This document shows positions 29,629-41,319 of a stretch of 64,000 nucleotides of DNA, piece after piece (positions within the stretch are counted from its first letter, which is position 1; every line of letters begins with the position of its first letter). This DNA is from Proteus alimentorum (GTDB taxonomy: Bacteria > Pseudomonadota > Gammaproteobacteria > Enterobacterales > Enterobacteriaceae): NCBI RefSeq assembly GCF_002607735.1, contig NZ_NBVR01000031.1, positions 1-64,000 of the forward strand. The letters are read 5' to 3'. Below the pieces are notes generated by a model. It saw only the letters and a list, made by a program, of their open reading frames with translations. It had not been told where the DNA came from and did no database searches. Made by a program: the position numbers and the translations under genes.

Positions 29629-31656
29629 TTACCATTGATAACTCACAAGTACTTTTGCATTTCGGCCTTCTTGAGGAATACCCGCAGAAGAGTAATAAGT
29701 TTTATCAAATGCGTTACTCAGTACAAATGAGGTTGTTAGCCCCTTTAATGAGGCATTACCTTCATAACGAAGGTAAAAATCGTTAACGCCATAACCTGCT
29801 TGTTGGCGATTGGTTGGGCGATTAAAACGGTCATGTTTAGTAAAGTCCGTTTTTTTGGTAAATTGGCCGACCCAACCCACAGAAAAATCAGTACTTGGTA
29901 CAGGAACATCAAAGCGACTGGTTAATGTATCTGGCTCAATTGAGGTAATTGAGGCATTAGTCGCATTATCTTTCCCTTTGGTATGGTTGTAGGCTAAATC
30001 CCAATTAAAGAATTTCGATTGGTAGCTCATAGAAACATCCCATCCCCAAATGGTTGCTCTTGAAATATTTGTTGATTGTGTATATCCCTGAAAAATAGCA
30101 ACATCTGCATCAATATAATCTTTTGCGCGAGTATTGAAATGGGCAGCTTTAATTTTCAGATTATCATTATTAGATAATAAGTCGTCGAATTGAAAACCGA
30201 ATCCATATTCAGTAGTTGAATTGGTTTCAGGTTTTAAATTAGGATTTGGACGCCAATAGTTTGTTGGTGCACCGGGGAAAGGAGCATCAAAATGTTTCGC
30301 ATCGTTATACATCTCACCTAAAGTTGGTGCTCTAAATGCCTGTGAGTAAGAGGTATAAAGCATTGACCAATCCGTCGGTGTGATACTGATTGCGCCTTTT
30401 GATGACCATTTATCCGCAGTAATATCATCATAACGATCGTTTTGGCTTTTATATTTGTCAAAACGCGTTCCTAAAATTAGGGAGACAGGGAGATCACGTA
30501 AAGTGACTTCATCTTGCACCCAACCGGACATAAAGCGGATATCGGCTTGTGGGAAGCTTTCTGCATTTTGGCTTGGTGATTGTTTTTGTTTATAAATCTC
30601 GCCACCATAAGTCAATCCATGTGATGCAAAGCTGTATGTACCCACTTGTGAACGGTTTTCGAGTTTTACCCCATAGGTTTTTTGTTCTCGACCTTCAAAT
30701 CCTTTTTGTACCGTTTTGGCATTGATATCCACTTCACTGTAATAAGCCTGTGTTTTCAAATTAATCCATTGTGAATTTGAAGGATCAAATTGATAGGTTA
30801 ACTGAACATCTTTTTGTGTCGTGGTGCGATCTGTTTCTACATTAGAAAGTGTAGGGTTTGAGGGAACTTGAGGATTTTTAGGTTGATTTGTATTGTTATG
30901 GTAATAACGGAATTGTCCACTTAATGTGTTGCTATCATCAATTAGCCAGCGCCCTTTAGAAAGGAGATTAATAATAGTTTCATCATTTTGAGCACGATAA
31001 CCACCACCATAACGGATATCACCTTTATCGCGGGCTGATAATGCAACGAGTCCATCAAGGTTATCGTGTCTACCAAACGCCGTGACACCTAAACCTTGGC
31101 TATGCTGAGCAGTATTACCAAGCCCCGTAACACGCACGCCTCCTTGTTCGTTTGTTGAAAGCAGATCGCTGGCATTTACCGTATCGTAAGCGATAACACC
31201 ACCAAGAGCACCACTACCATATAGAAGTGCAGAAGGGCCACGAATAATTTCAACTTGTTTTATAAGTAGAGGATCAACAAAAATACTGTCGATATGCCCG
31301 GTGTCTGTTCCTTGGCGCACGCCATCTACAAGTGTCAGTATTCCATTTTTACTGTATCCACGCATACTGATGGTTTCACCATTAGTACGGCCAGCCCCCG
31401 AAATAGAAACTCCGGGGACATGACGAAGTAATTCAGAAGCACTTCCTGCTGTTTCTGACAACGCATTGTTATTTTTTATAACCGTTGACATCATGGGTAA
31501 TGTAAAGCTATCGCGTTCATTACCTGTCGCATAAACAGTAAGTACCTCTGATTTTCTTTCCTCATTAGTTTGTATTTTCTCTTGTGCCGACGCACAGGCA
31601 GAAGAGACAGCAACAGCTAGCAAACTTAACTTGATAAATAAGGATGACTGAGACAT
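29629..31656 (-). CDS. hmuR2: TonB-dependent hemin receptor HmuR2
   Basis: Outer-membrane receptor of about 675 residues after choosing ATG 31656 (MSQSSLFIKLSLLAVAVSS signal peptide). A TonB box (EVLTVYATG) precedes the plug (SGAGRTNGETISMRGYSKNGILTLVDGVRQG, in part). The barrel carries the heme-receptor FRAP box (FRAPTLGEMYND) and NPNL box (NPNLKPETNSTTEYG). It ends VLVSYQW, the aromatic residue expected for barrel insertion. A Proteus mirabilis receptor of this name has been linked to heme use and virulence. It lies directly downstream of hmuR1. Confidence 0.93.
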   Translation of the reverse strand: MSQSSLFIKLSLLAVAVSSACASAQEKIQTNEERKSEVLTVYATGNERDSFTLPMMSTVIKNNNALSETAGSASELLRHVPGVSISGAGRTNGETISMRGYSKNGILTLVDGVRQGTDTGHIDSIFVDPLLIKQVEIIRGPSALLYGSGALGGVIAYDTVNASDLLSTNEQGGVRVTGLGNTAQHSQGLGVTAFGRHDNLDGLVALSARDKGDIRYGGGYRAQNDETIINLLSKGRWLIDDSNTLSGQFRYYHNNTNQPKNPQVPSNPTLSNVETDRTTTQKDVQLTYQFDPSNSQWINLKTQAYYSEVDINAKTVQKGFEGREQKTYGVKLENRSQVGTYSFASHGLTYGGEIYKQKQSPSQNAESFPQADIRFMSGWVQDEVTLRDLPVSLILGTRFDKYKSQNDRYDDITADKWSSKGAISITPTDWSMLYTSYSQAFRAPTLGEMYNDAKHFDAPFPGAPTNYWRPNPNLKPETNSTTEYGFGFQFDDLLSNNDNLKIKAAHFNTRAKDYIDADVAIFQGYTQSTNISRATIWGWDVSMSYQSKFFNWDLAYNHTKGKDNATNASITSIEPDTLTSRFDVPVPSTDFSVGWVGQFTKKTDFTKHDRFNRPTNRQQAGYGVNDFYLRYEGNASLKGLTTSFVLSNAFDKTYYSSAGIPQEGRNAKVLVSYQW

Positions 31657-31728
31657 GCAGAGTGATCTCCGTAATTTTAATGGGCTGTTAAATAACAGCC
31701 CTTTGTTATATAAATCATTGCTCCTCAT

Positions 31729-33912
31729 CTACCAGCGATAACTGACAGACATTTTGATATTTCGACCTTCTTGCGGAACACCCCTTGTTGAAAAATACTC
31801 ATAGTTAAAGGCATTTGCCAACATCAGTGTTGCTTGGAGATCTTTATTCTTTTTAGATTGATAGCTTAGTGAAAAATCGTGGACAGAATAGCCAGGAAAT
31901 TGTTGAATAACTTCTTGTAAGCGAGTGACATCTTTTCCCTTATTATGTGGAGCAACAATGCCGTTGTAGCGACTTTTCGTGTCAGTAGCACTGGCAAATT
32001 GTCCTGACCAGCCTAATGAGAAAGGGGTTTTAGCAATAGGAACCTGTATAAAGGCAGTGAGTATTTCAGGTCTCACAGGAGAGATGGTTTCGCTGTCTGT
32101 AAGTTGGAATGTGTTTGTACGGTTATAGCTTAATCCCGCAGAGAGCCAAGAGTGAGTATAACGTAAGGCAATATCGACACCTTCAATATAAACATTCGCA
32201 ATGTTATAGGCCTTTAGGCTCGTTTTCCCTAAAAATGTGCCGATCCATTCAGCATAAGAAATATAATCTTTGGAAAGTGTATCGAAATAAGCCGCTTTAA
32301 TTTCTAATGCGTCATTTGCAGATAACAATTGTTGGAATGTGAGTTTTCCGCCATATTCCCAAGTTCTATTTCTTTCTGGATTTAAATAAGGATTTGGTAT
32401 CCAGTAAGATTTTAAATATCCCCGTTTAAAATGAAGTGAATCATTAAACATCTCACTTAATGTCGGTGCCCTAAATGCGGTCGAATATGATGTGTAAAGC
32501 TGTAACCATGGAGTTGCAGTAAATGTTAATTTTACATTTTCAGTAGTACCACGATAACTTGCTTTATGCATAAGTTTACTGGCATCGGAGTTTCTCTCTG
32601 CATGGTTATAAATGACGCTATCAACATCTTTATTTGGCGTGCTTTTATAATAGTGATAGCGAACACCCGCCGTTAAGGATAAAGGCAATAGTGGTGTCGA
32701 TAGAGTGCTCTGCAACCAGGTTGCAGCATAATCCATTTCTGCTAGTGGGAAGTTTTTGGCTTTTTCGTTAGATCGCATTTTCTGTCGGTAAGCTTCGGTG
32801 CCAAGAATGACAGATAAATTAAGATGATCGTGAGGGGTAACACTGGTGTAATTTTCTAATTTTCCACCATAAGTTGACTGTGTTCGTGTTTCGAGTGTAC
32901 CGATATTACCTTTTATATTATTTTGACGTTCTCTTTCTGTGAGTTTTACATCGGTTAAAAAAGTTTGCTCAATATTAAATTGTGAGTAATAAAGATGGGT
33001 TGTTAAATCAATCCACGAATTGCTTTCTGGAGCATAGTGATGAGTCAAAGAGTAATTTTTTTGTTGAGTATCACGGTGCATTTGGTTACTTTCGTTTTTA
33101 CCAAATCCCCCCATACGATGTAATACTTCTCGTTGTTCACCTGAATTATCATAATGACGAGTTGATAAAATAAAGGTTTGGTTATTGGTCGGGTAGAGAT
33201 AGATTTTTGCAAAGTAATTATTAATGGATTCATTGTTATCCATTTTTTGACCATCAGCCAATAATATAGGGCCACGCTGACGTTGAGTATAAGAAATCAA
33301 ACCTGAGAATAGTGCATGTTGACCCGCAATTATCCCACCATAAGAAAAATGACGATCAGCAGAAGAGTAAGAACTGAATAATTTAGCCCCTAAATTTCTA
33401 TTTTTTTCTAGTATTGATTGAGGATCCAGAGTATTAAACGCGACAACTCCTCCCATCGCGCCTTCACCATGAACAGTCGAAGCAGAACCGTGTTTGACAT
33501 TAATATTTTTAATTACAGAAGGATCAAGAAATACGCCCCCTAAATTATTCATGGTGTTTTCGAGTGGTTGATGAATACCATCAACGAGAATTTTGACACC
33601 TTTTTGGTCATATCCTCGCATTAGAATGTTGGCACCATTAGTCACGCCGGTTCCTGAAAGCGTGATCCCCGCAACTTCTTTTAACATTTCACCTGCTGTT
33701 GAGGCAGTCTGTGCACGAGGTGTTGAACTTTCAATGGTTGATTGGAAGTTATGTTCTATTTCATTATATTTGTGACCGATAACAGTTAAAGGATCCGTCT
33801 TCGTTTTTTCTAAGTGTGCAGAGGCAATAGGGGTGTACAACAAGCAAAGCGCTGTTGCTACACCTGAATATTTGAAATGTTTTTTCAGCATACACATACC
33901 ATAAATGTCCAT
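31729..33912 (-). CDS. hmuR1: TonB-dependent hemin receptor HmuR1
   Basis: A second receptor of the same family, 727 residues. A TonB box (DPLTVIGHK) follows a signal peptide ending PIASA. The plug has LSGTGVTNGANILMRGYDQKG, the barrel FRAPTLSEMFNDSLHF and NPYLNPERNRTWEYGG in place of NPNL, and the terminus is MSVSYRW. AAGGA stands six bases before ATG 33912, supporting that start even though it gives a long N-region (MDIYGMCMLKKHFKYS); ATGs at 33897 and 33891 are alternatives. HmuR1 and HmuR2 are clearly related but well diverged, so they probably differ in heme source. Confidence 0.93.
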   Translation of the reverse strand: MDIYGMCMLKKHFKYSGVATALCLLYTPIASAHLEKTKTDPLTVIGHKYNEIEHNFQSTIESSTPRAQTASTAGEMLKEVAGITLSGTGVTNGANILMRGYDQKGVKILVDGIHQPLENTMNNLGGVFLDPSVIKNINVKHGSASTVHGEGAMGGVVAFNTLDPQSILEKNRNLGAKLFSSYSSADRHFSYGGIIAGQHALFSGLISYTQRQRGPILLADGQKMDNNESINNYFAKIYLYPTNNQTFILSTRHYDNSGEQREVLHRMGGFGKNESNQMHRDTQQKNYSLTHHYAPESNSWIDLTTHLYYSQFNIEQTFLTDVKLTERERQNNIKGNIGTLETRTQSTYGGKLENYTSVTPHDHLNLSVILGTEAYRQKMRSNEKAKNFPLAEMDYAATWLQSTLSTPLLPLSLTAGVRYHYYKSTPNKDVDSVIYNHAERNSDASKLMHKASYRGTTENVKLTFTATPWLQLYTSYSTAFRAPTLSEMFNDSLHFKRGYLKSYWIPNPYLNPERNRTWEYGGKLTFQQLLSANDALEIKAAYFDTLSKDYISYAEWIGTFLGKTSLKAYNIANVYIEGVDIALRYTHSWLSAGLSYNRTNTFQLTDSETISPVRPEILTAFIQVPIAKTPFSLGWSGQFASATDTKSRYNGIVAPHNKGKDVTRLQEVIQQFPGYSVHDFSLSYQSKKNKDLQATLMLANAFNYEYFSTRGVPQEGRNIKMSVSYRW

Positions 33913-33992
33913 AAAAAATCCTTGTATATGGAGTTATTTAGCTGGCTGCCTAGCTGAGGGGTAGGTGGCTTGCAATTTATTGTCAAAAATGA

Positions 33993-34175
33993 TTATTTAG
34001 TTAGGATTAATTTTCCCGACTTTGTTTGACGTAATTGATACAACTCTCCGTTATGTTGGATGTAAACCACGCCATTTTTACCCAATAACTCAATACTACT
34101 AATCGATTGAATCATTGATGAATGAAAATTCAGTTTAGTTAAAGAACTATCCAAATTATTAGCTTTTTTATTCAT
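33993..34175 (-). CDS. hemP: Hemin uptake protein HemP/HmuP
   Basis: A 60-residue protein ending LYQLRQTKSGKLILTK, the signature C-terminus of the HemP/HmuP family (E. coli YdiE is a member). The central IELLGKNGVVYIQHNGELY also fits. Related HmuP proteins in other bacteria are needed for expression of heme uptake genes. The first 28 residues are variable. It lies 27 bases from a strong Fur box and is the first gene of the hmu operon. In E. coli ydiE lies next to aroH, so this gene is at its ancestral place. Confidence 0.88.
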   Translation of the reverse strand: MNKKANNLDSSLTKLNFHSSMIQSISSIELLGKNGVVYIQHNGELYQLRQTKSGKLILTK

Positions 34176-34201
34176 AATACACTAAGAGTAATAAGCGTTA
34201 T

Positions 34202-34220
34202 CATTATGATAATCATTATC
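34202..34220 (-). promoter_or_regulatory. Fur box of the hemin operon
   Basis: 17 of 19 positions match GATAATGATAATCATTATC. It overlaps a plausible -35 to -10 region (CTTTTG, 17 bases, CATAAT on the minus strand), so iron-loaded Fur would block hemP-hmuR1R2STUV transcription. Confidence 0.85.
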
Positions 34221-34561
34221 GTTAACAAAAGTGTTTAGACAAGCTTTTTTTAACGTAAACAGGTAAATTTAAGTCATATTGTGAGTCATTTGAGCAGGGG
34301 GAGAGAAAATCTGAAGAAAAATCAAACAGAGGATTAATAACCTAAATGATGAGATATAATAATTAAAATTATATTCGACGATAACTTCTGACGAGAATGT
34401 ATTGGCGTGATAATAATTACCCTCAGTTATAAAATGGTTTACTTGAAAAGTAGATCTAATGAAAAAACTTAGAGTGGCATAAAATGATGTGAAACTCACA
34501 CTTTTAAAATTTGTGATTTGAATAACGGATAGGGTTTGTTTACAGTAAAAGCGAGTTTACT

Positions 34562-34638
34562 GGATTGTTACTGCTAATAATATTAGCAGGCAAAACCTGA
34601 TAAGACCATGAATTGCCATGGGACTATCAGGTTTTTTT
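34562..34638 (+). promoter_or_regulatory. RAT antiterminator site and terminator before bglG
   Basis: GGATTGTTACTGC...GCAGGCAAAACC is a close match to the BglG/LicT ribonucleic antiterminator target. It overlaps the left arm of a terminator (AAAACCTGATA / TATCAGGTTTT plus T run). The two structures are exclusive: when BglG binds the RAT hairpin the terminator cannot form. The upstream region 34221-34561 shows no gene and should hold the bgl promoter. Confidence 0.9.
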
Positions 34639-34656
34639 CATTTTTGGGGAAATAAA

Positions 34657-35493
34657 ATGAAGATCGCAAAAATATTAAATAACAATGTGGTCATTGCCTT
34701 AAGTGAAAATAACCAAGAGCTCGTTGTTATGGGAAGGGGATTGGCGTTTCAAAAGAAAGTAAATGAAGACATTGAACAAGATAAAATTGAAAAAATATTT
34801 GAGTTACGTAGCAATGAACTTATTTCTCGATTAAGTGAGTTATTGAGCCACATTCCAACTTCTGTTATGAAAGTTTGCGATAGTATTATTTCTGTTGCTC
34901 GCTGCCAATTAGGAGAGCTTAATGAAAATATTTATATCGCGTTAACAGATCACTGTAATTATGCTATTGAAAGACAGAAAAAAGGCTTAGCAATTTCCAA
35001 TACTATGATGTGGGAAATTCAGCATTTATATCCTAAAGAGTATCGACTTGGATTAGAAGGATTAAAGCTGATTGAACAAGAATTACAAGTCACATTACCT
35101 GTTGATGAGGCGGGATTTATCGCTCTTCACTTTGTTAATGCACAATTAACCGGTGATATGCCAATTGTGATGGAAATCATGACTATCATGCATGAGGTCA
35201 TGAATATTGTTAAGTATCATTTTAATATTGAGTATCAAGAAGATACTTTAGATTATCAGCGATTTGTTACACATTTGAAGTTTTTCACTCACAGAATGAT
35301 GAATCGAAATACGGTTCCTAATGATGATATTTCTATGCATATTGTCATCAAAGAAAATTATCCACTTTCTTGGTGCTGTGCAGAAAAAATAAGTCAGTTT
35401 TTACTGAATAAGTATCAGCGCGAGTTAACGGATGAAGAACGTATGTTCTTAGTGATCCATATTGAACGAATAAGAAAGAAACGACACGATTAA
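34657..35493 (+). CDS. bglG: BglG/LicT family antiterminator
   Basis: A 278-residue RNA-binding antiterminator. The N-terminal CAT domain (MKIAKILNNNVVIALSENNQELVVMGRGLAFQ, residues 1 to about 55, quoted in part) binds the RAT hairpin. Two PRD domains follow with their phosphorylatable His in LTDHCNYAIERQ (PRD1) and ALHFVNAQL, then VIHIERIRK at the end (PRD2). The cognate EIIBCA would phosphorylate it when no sugar is present. GGGGA precedes the ATG at 34657; the frame is open to 34618, inside the terminator. RAT sites lie on both sides of the gene. Confidence 0.93.
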   Translation: MKIAKILNNNVVIALSENNQELVVMGRGLAFQKKVNEDIEQDKIEKIFELRSNELISRLSELLSHIPTSVMKVCDSIISVARCQLGELNENIYIALTDHCNYAIERQKKGLAISNTMMWEIQHLYPKEYRLGLEGLKLIEQELQVTLPVDEAGFIALHFVNAQLTGDMPIVMEIMTIMHEVMNIVKYHFNIEYQEDTLDYQRFVTHLKFFTHRMMNRNTVPNDDISMHIVIKENYPLSWCCAEKISQFLLNKYQRELTDEERMFLVIHIERIRKKRHD

Positions 35494-35542
35494 TCGTTAA
35501 AGTATATTGTGTTGATATAAAAATATTAAATTAAAATATGAT

Positions 35543-38982
<3,440 letters not shown>

Positions 38983-39014
38983 CATAATTTATCATGTGTG
39001 AATGACGCAATAAA

Positions 39015-39045
39015 AAAAGGAGAGCTAAGACTCTCCTTTTTACTA
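39015..39045 (+). terminator. Terminator between the bgl operon and aroH
   Basis: AAAAGGAGAG / CTCTCCTTTT with a CTAAGA loop. The symmetrical A and T runs suggest it serves the convergent aroH as well. Confidence 0.88.
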
Positions 39046-39064
39046 TTTCTTAGTATTTAGCTTA

Positions 39065-40111
39065 CTAAAATCGACTCTCAACGGCTTGTGCTAATAATTC
39101 AAGAAGTTGTTCTGTGTCATTCCAGCTTAAACAAGGATCAGTGATCGATTGTCCATAATTAAGCGGCTTATTTTGCACGACTTTTTGTGAACCTTCTTGT
39201 AAAAAGCTTTCAGCCATCACGCCGACAATCGCTTGTGAACCATCTTTAATTTGTTGACCAACATTTCTAGCGACTTCCAATTGGCGACGATGAATTTTTT
39301 CACAGTTACCATGGCTAAAATCGATAATAAGATGCTCTGGTAAATCCACTTGTTTTAGTGCATCAACCGCGTCAGCGATATCGCTTGCGTGATAATTTGG
39401 TTTTTTACCTCCACGCAGAATAATATGACCATAAGGATTACCACTGGTTTGGTAAATCGTCATACGACCATTTTTATCAGGCGATAAGAAAGTATGACCC
39501 ACTCGAGAGGCGCGAATAGCATCAATTGCAATACGGGTATTACCATCAGTGCCATTTTTAAAGCCCACTGGGCAAGAGAGTGCAGATGCCATTTCACGAT
39601 GAACTTGGCTTTCTGTTGTTCTTGCACCAATGGCGCCCCAACTAATTAAATCTGCAATATATTGGCCTGTGACCATATCGAGAAATTCAGTTGCAGTGGG
39701 TAAACCTAACGCATTTATTTCAATTAATAGCTTTCTTGCAAGGCGAATACCTTCATTGACATTGCAAGAGTTATCAAGGTAAGGATCAGAGATTAAACCT
39801 TTCCAGCCAATGATTGTACGTGGTTTTTCAAAGTAGGTTCTCATGACGATTTCTAAGCGGTCATGATAGCGTTCTTTTAGCTGATTAAGCTTAGTGGCGT
39901 ACTCTTTGGCTGCGTTAGGATCATGAATAGAGCAAGGCCCTACAATCACTAATAGTCGCTTGTCTTCGCCGGTAAGGATCGCTTCAATTCGTTTACGTGC
40001 TGATGTGATATTTTGGATTATCTCATCAGAAATGGGGAACTCTTTTGCTAAGGTTTCTGGTGTTACCAGACTGTCTAGCACCTTAGTCCGTAGTTCGTCT
40101 GTCTTTAACAT
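39065..40111 (-). CDS. aroH: 3-deoxy-7-phosphoheptulonate synthase, Trp-sensitive type
   Basis: First enzyme of the shikimate pathway, joining PEP and erythrose 4-phosphate. The 348 residues equal E. coli AroH in length, and the position beside ppsR and ppsA is that of aroH, not aroG or aroF. Core motifs: LLVIVGPCSIHD, RTYFEKPRTIIGWKGLISDP, GARTTESQVHREMASALS, KNGTDGN and DFSHGNCEKIHRRQ. Feedback by tryptophan is inferred from this orthology. I saw no trp-operator-like palindrome in 40112-40230, unlike E. coli aroH. Confidence 0.94.
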   Translation of the reverse strand: MLKTDELRTKVLDSLVTPETLAKEFPISDEIIQNITSARKRIEAILTGEDKRLLVIVGPCSIHDPNAAKEYATKLNQLKERYHDRLEIVMRTYFEKPRTIIGWKGLISDPYLDNSCNVNEGIRLARKLLIEINALGLPTATEFLDMVTGQYIADLISWGAIGARTTESQVHREMASALSCPVGFKNGTDGNTRIAIDAIRASRVGHTFLSPDKNGRMTIYQTSGNPYGHIILRGGKKPNYHASDIADAVDALKQVDLPEHLIIDFSHGNCEKIHRRQLEVARNVGQQIKDGSQAIVGVMAESFLQEGSQKVVQNKPLNYGQSITDPCLSWNDTEQLLELLAQAVESRF

Positions 40112-40232
40112 AATTTATCTCAATAAATATACAGGGTAAGTCTACCCAGTGATTAAGATCACAATAAACGAAATTCAGCTAATTTCAACAGCGTTCACAG
40201 AGAAAAAACAATAAAAAAATTGCCCTAAAGAA

Positions 40233-41099
40233 TTAAAACATTCTTCTCGCTAATCCCATTGAATCAATTACCTTGGTTGAAATTTCCTCAACTGAGTAAT
40301 TGGTAGTATTAAGATAAGGAATATTGTTTTTTCTAAAAAGCGCTTCTACTTCGGCTAATTCAATTCTGCATTGGCGAATTGATGCATAACGGCTATTTTC
40401 ACGGCGTTCACCACGAATAGCAGCAAGTCGTTCTGGCGCAATGGTTAAGCCAAATAATTTATGCTGATACTCTTTTAGTTCTGCAGGGAGTTTTAAAAAA
40501 TCCATATCATCCGCAGTAAATGGATAGTTGGCAGCTTGAATACCAAATTGCATTGCTAAATAGAGGCTGGTGGGGGTTTTCCCGCAACGGGAAACGCCAA
40601 TTAAGATCACTTGTGCTTGGTCTAGATTACGTAATGATATGCCATCATCATGGGAAAGTGTGTATTCGATGGCGGCAATACGGGCATCGTATTTACTAAG
40701 ATTTTTTTCAGTTAATCCATGGGTTTTATTTAATTTTGGCGATGCTTGGATCCCTACTTCTTTTTCAAGCGGTATTACGAGAGATTGCACAATATCCTGA
40801 CAAAAACCTTCACTGCTATTTATTATCTGTTTCACTTCAGGGCTGATAATAGAATAAAAAACAAGGGGCTTAGCGCCACTCTTTTTATAAATTTCAGCGA
40901 TTTTCTGTTTTATTTCTTCAGCCCTTTCCACAGTAGAAACAAAAGGTAATGTATAACTTTTCATTTTTAATGGAAATTGAGAAAGTACCGCATGACCTAA
41001 TACTTCTGCCGTAATCGCTGTACCATCAGAGATAAAAAAGACTGTTCTATCAATGGGTTCATTATTATCACAATTAATAGAATTCAAGCTTAATATCAT
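40233..41099 (-). CDS. ppsR: PEP synthase regulatory protein PpsR
   Basis: A DUF299 bifunctional kinase/pyrophosphorylase of 288 residues that inactivates PpsA by ADP-dependent threonine phosphorylation and reactivates it by Pi-dependent dephosphorylation. The P-loop [27 protein letters not shown] N-terminus ([17 protein letters not shown]) and [10 protein letters not shown] are conserved. The ATG at 41099 has AAGGTG upstream; a GTG at 41108 is an alternative. It is divergent from its target ppsA, as in E. coli. Confidence 0.94.
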   Translation of the reverse strand: MILSLNSINCDNNEPIDRTVFFISDGTAITAEVLGHAVLSQFPLKMKSYTLPFVSTVERAEEIKQKIAEIYKKSGAKPLVFYSIISPEVKQIINSSEGFCQDIVQSLVIPLEKEVGIQASPKLNKTHGLTEKNLSKYDARIAAIEYTLSHDDGISLRNLDQAQVILIGVSRCGKTPTSLYLAMQFGIQAANYPFTADDMDFLKLPAELKEYQHKLFGLTIAPERLAAIRGERRENSRYASIRQCRIELAEVEALFRKNNIPYLNTTNYSVEEISTKVIDSMGLARRMF

Positions 41100-41194
41100 A
41101 ACGCTCACCTTTTTTTAGCTGAATTAGCCAATCAAACAATATTATCTAAAGCATTTTTAGTGATTATAAAGGATAAAAAAATAAAGTTTTTTGG

Positions 41195-41206
41195 TTGATC
41201 GATTCA
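41195..41206 (+). promoter_or_regulatory. Candidate Cra (FruR) site upstream of ppsA
   Basis: On the minus strand GGTGAATCGATCAA matches the Cra consensus TGAATCGATTCA at 10 of 12 positions. It lies about 114 bases before the ppsA start. E. coli ppsA is activated by Cra from an upstream site. Confidence 0.5.
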
Positions 41207-41319
41207 CCTTTCTATATTCAGCATCACATTGTGATACGCTTATTTACGTTGTCGTTTTGACAGCGGGTTTTTCTTTTTTTCTCTCTCTCTCATAATTGTT
41301 TAAAAAAGGATTGTTCTCA

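Noticed and set aside
34269..34499. 76-codon frame between hemP and bglG
   Set aside because: Low-complexity, Phe-rich translation of AT-rich DNA with no start signal; the region fits a promoter segment.
40112..40230. trp operator before aroH
   Set aside because: No CTAG-centred palindrome like the TrpR site is present, so Trp repression cannot be claimed from the sequence.
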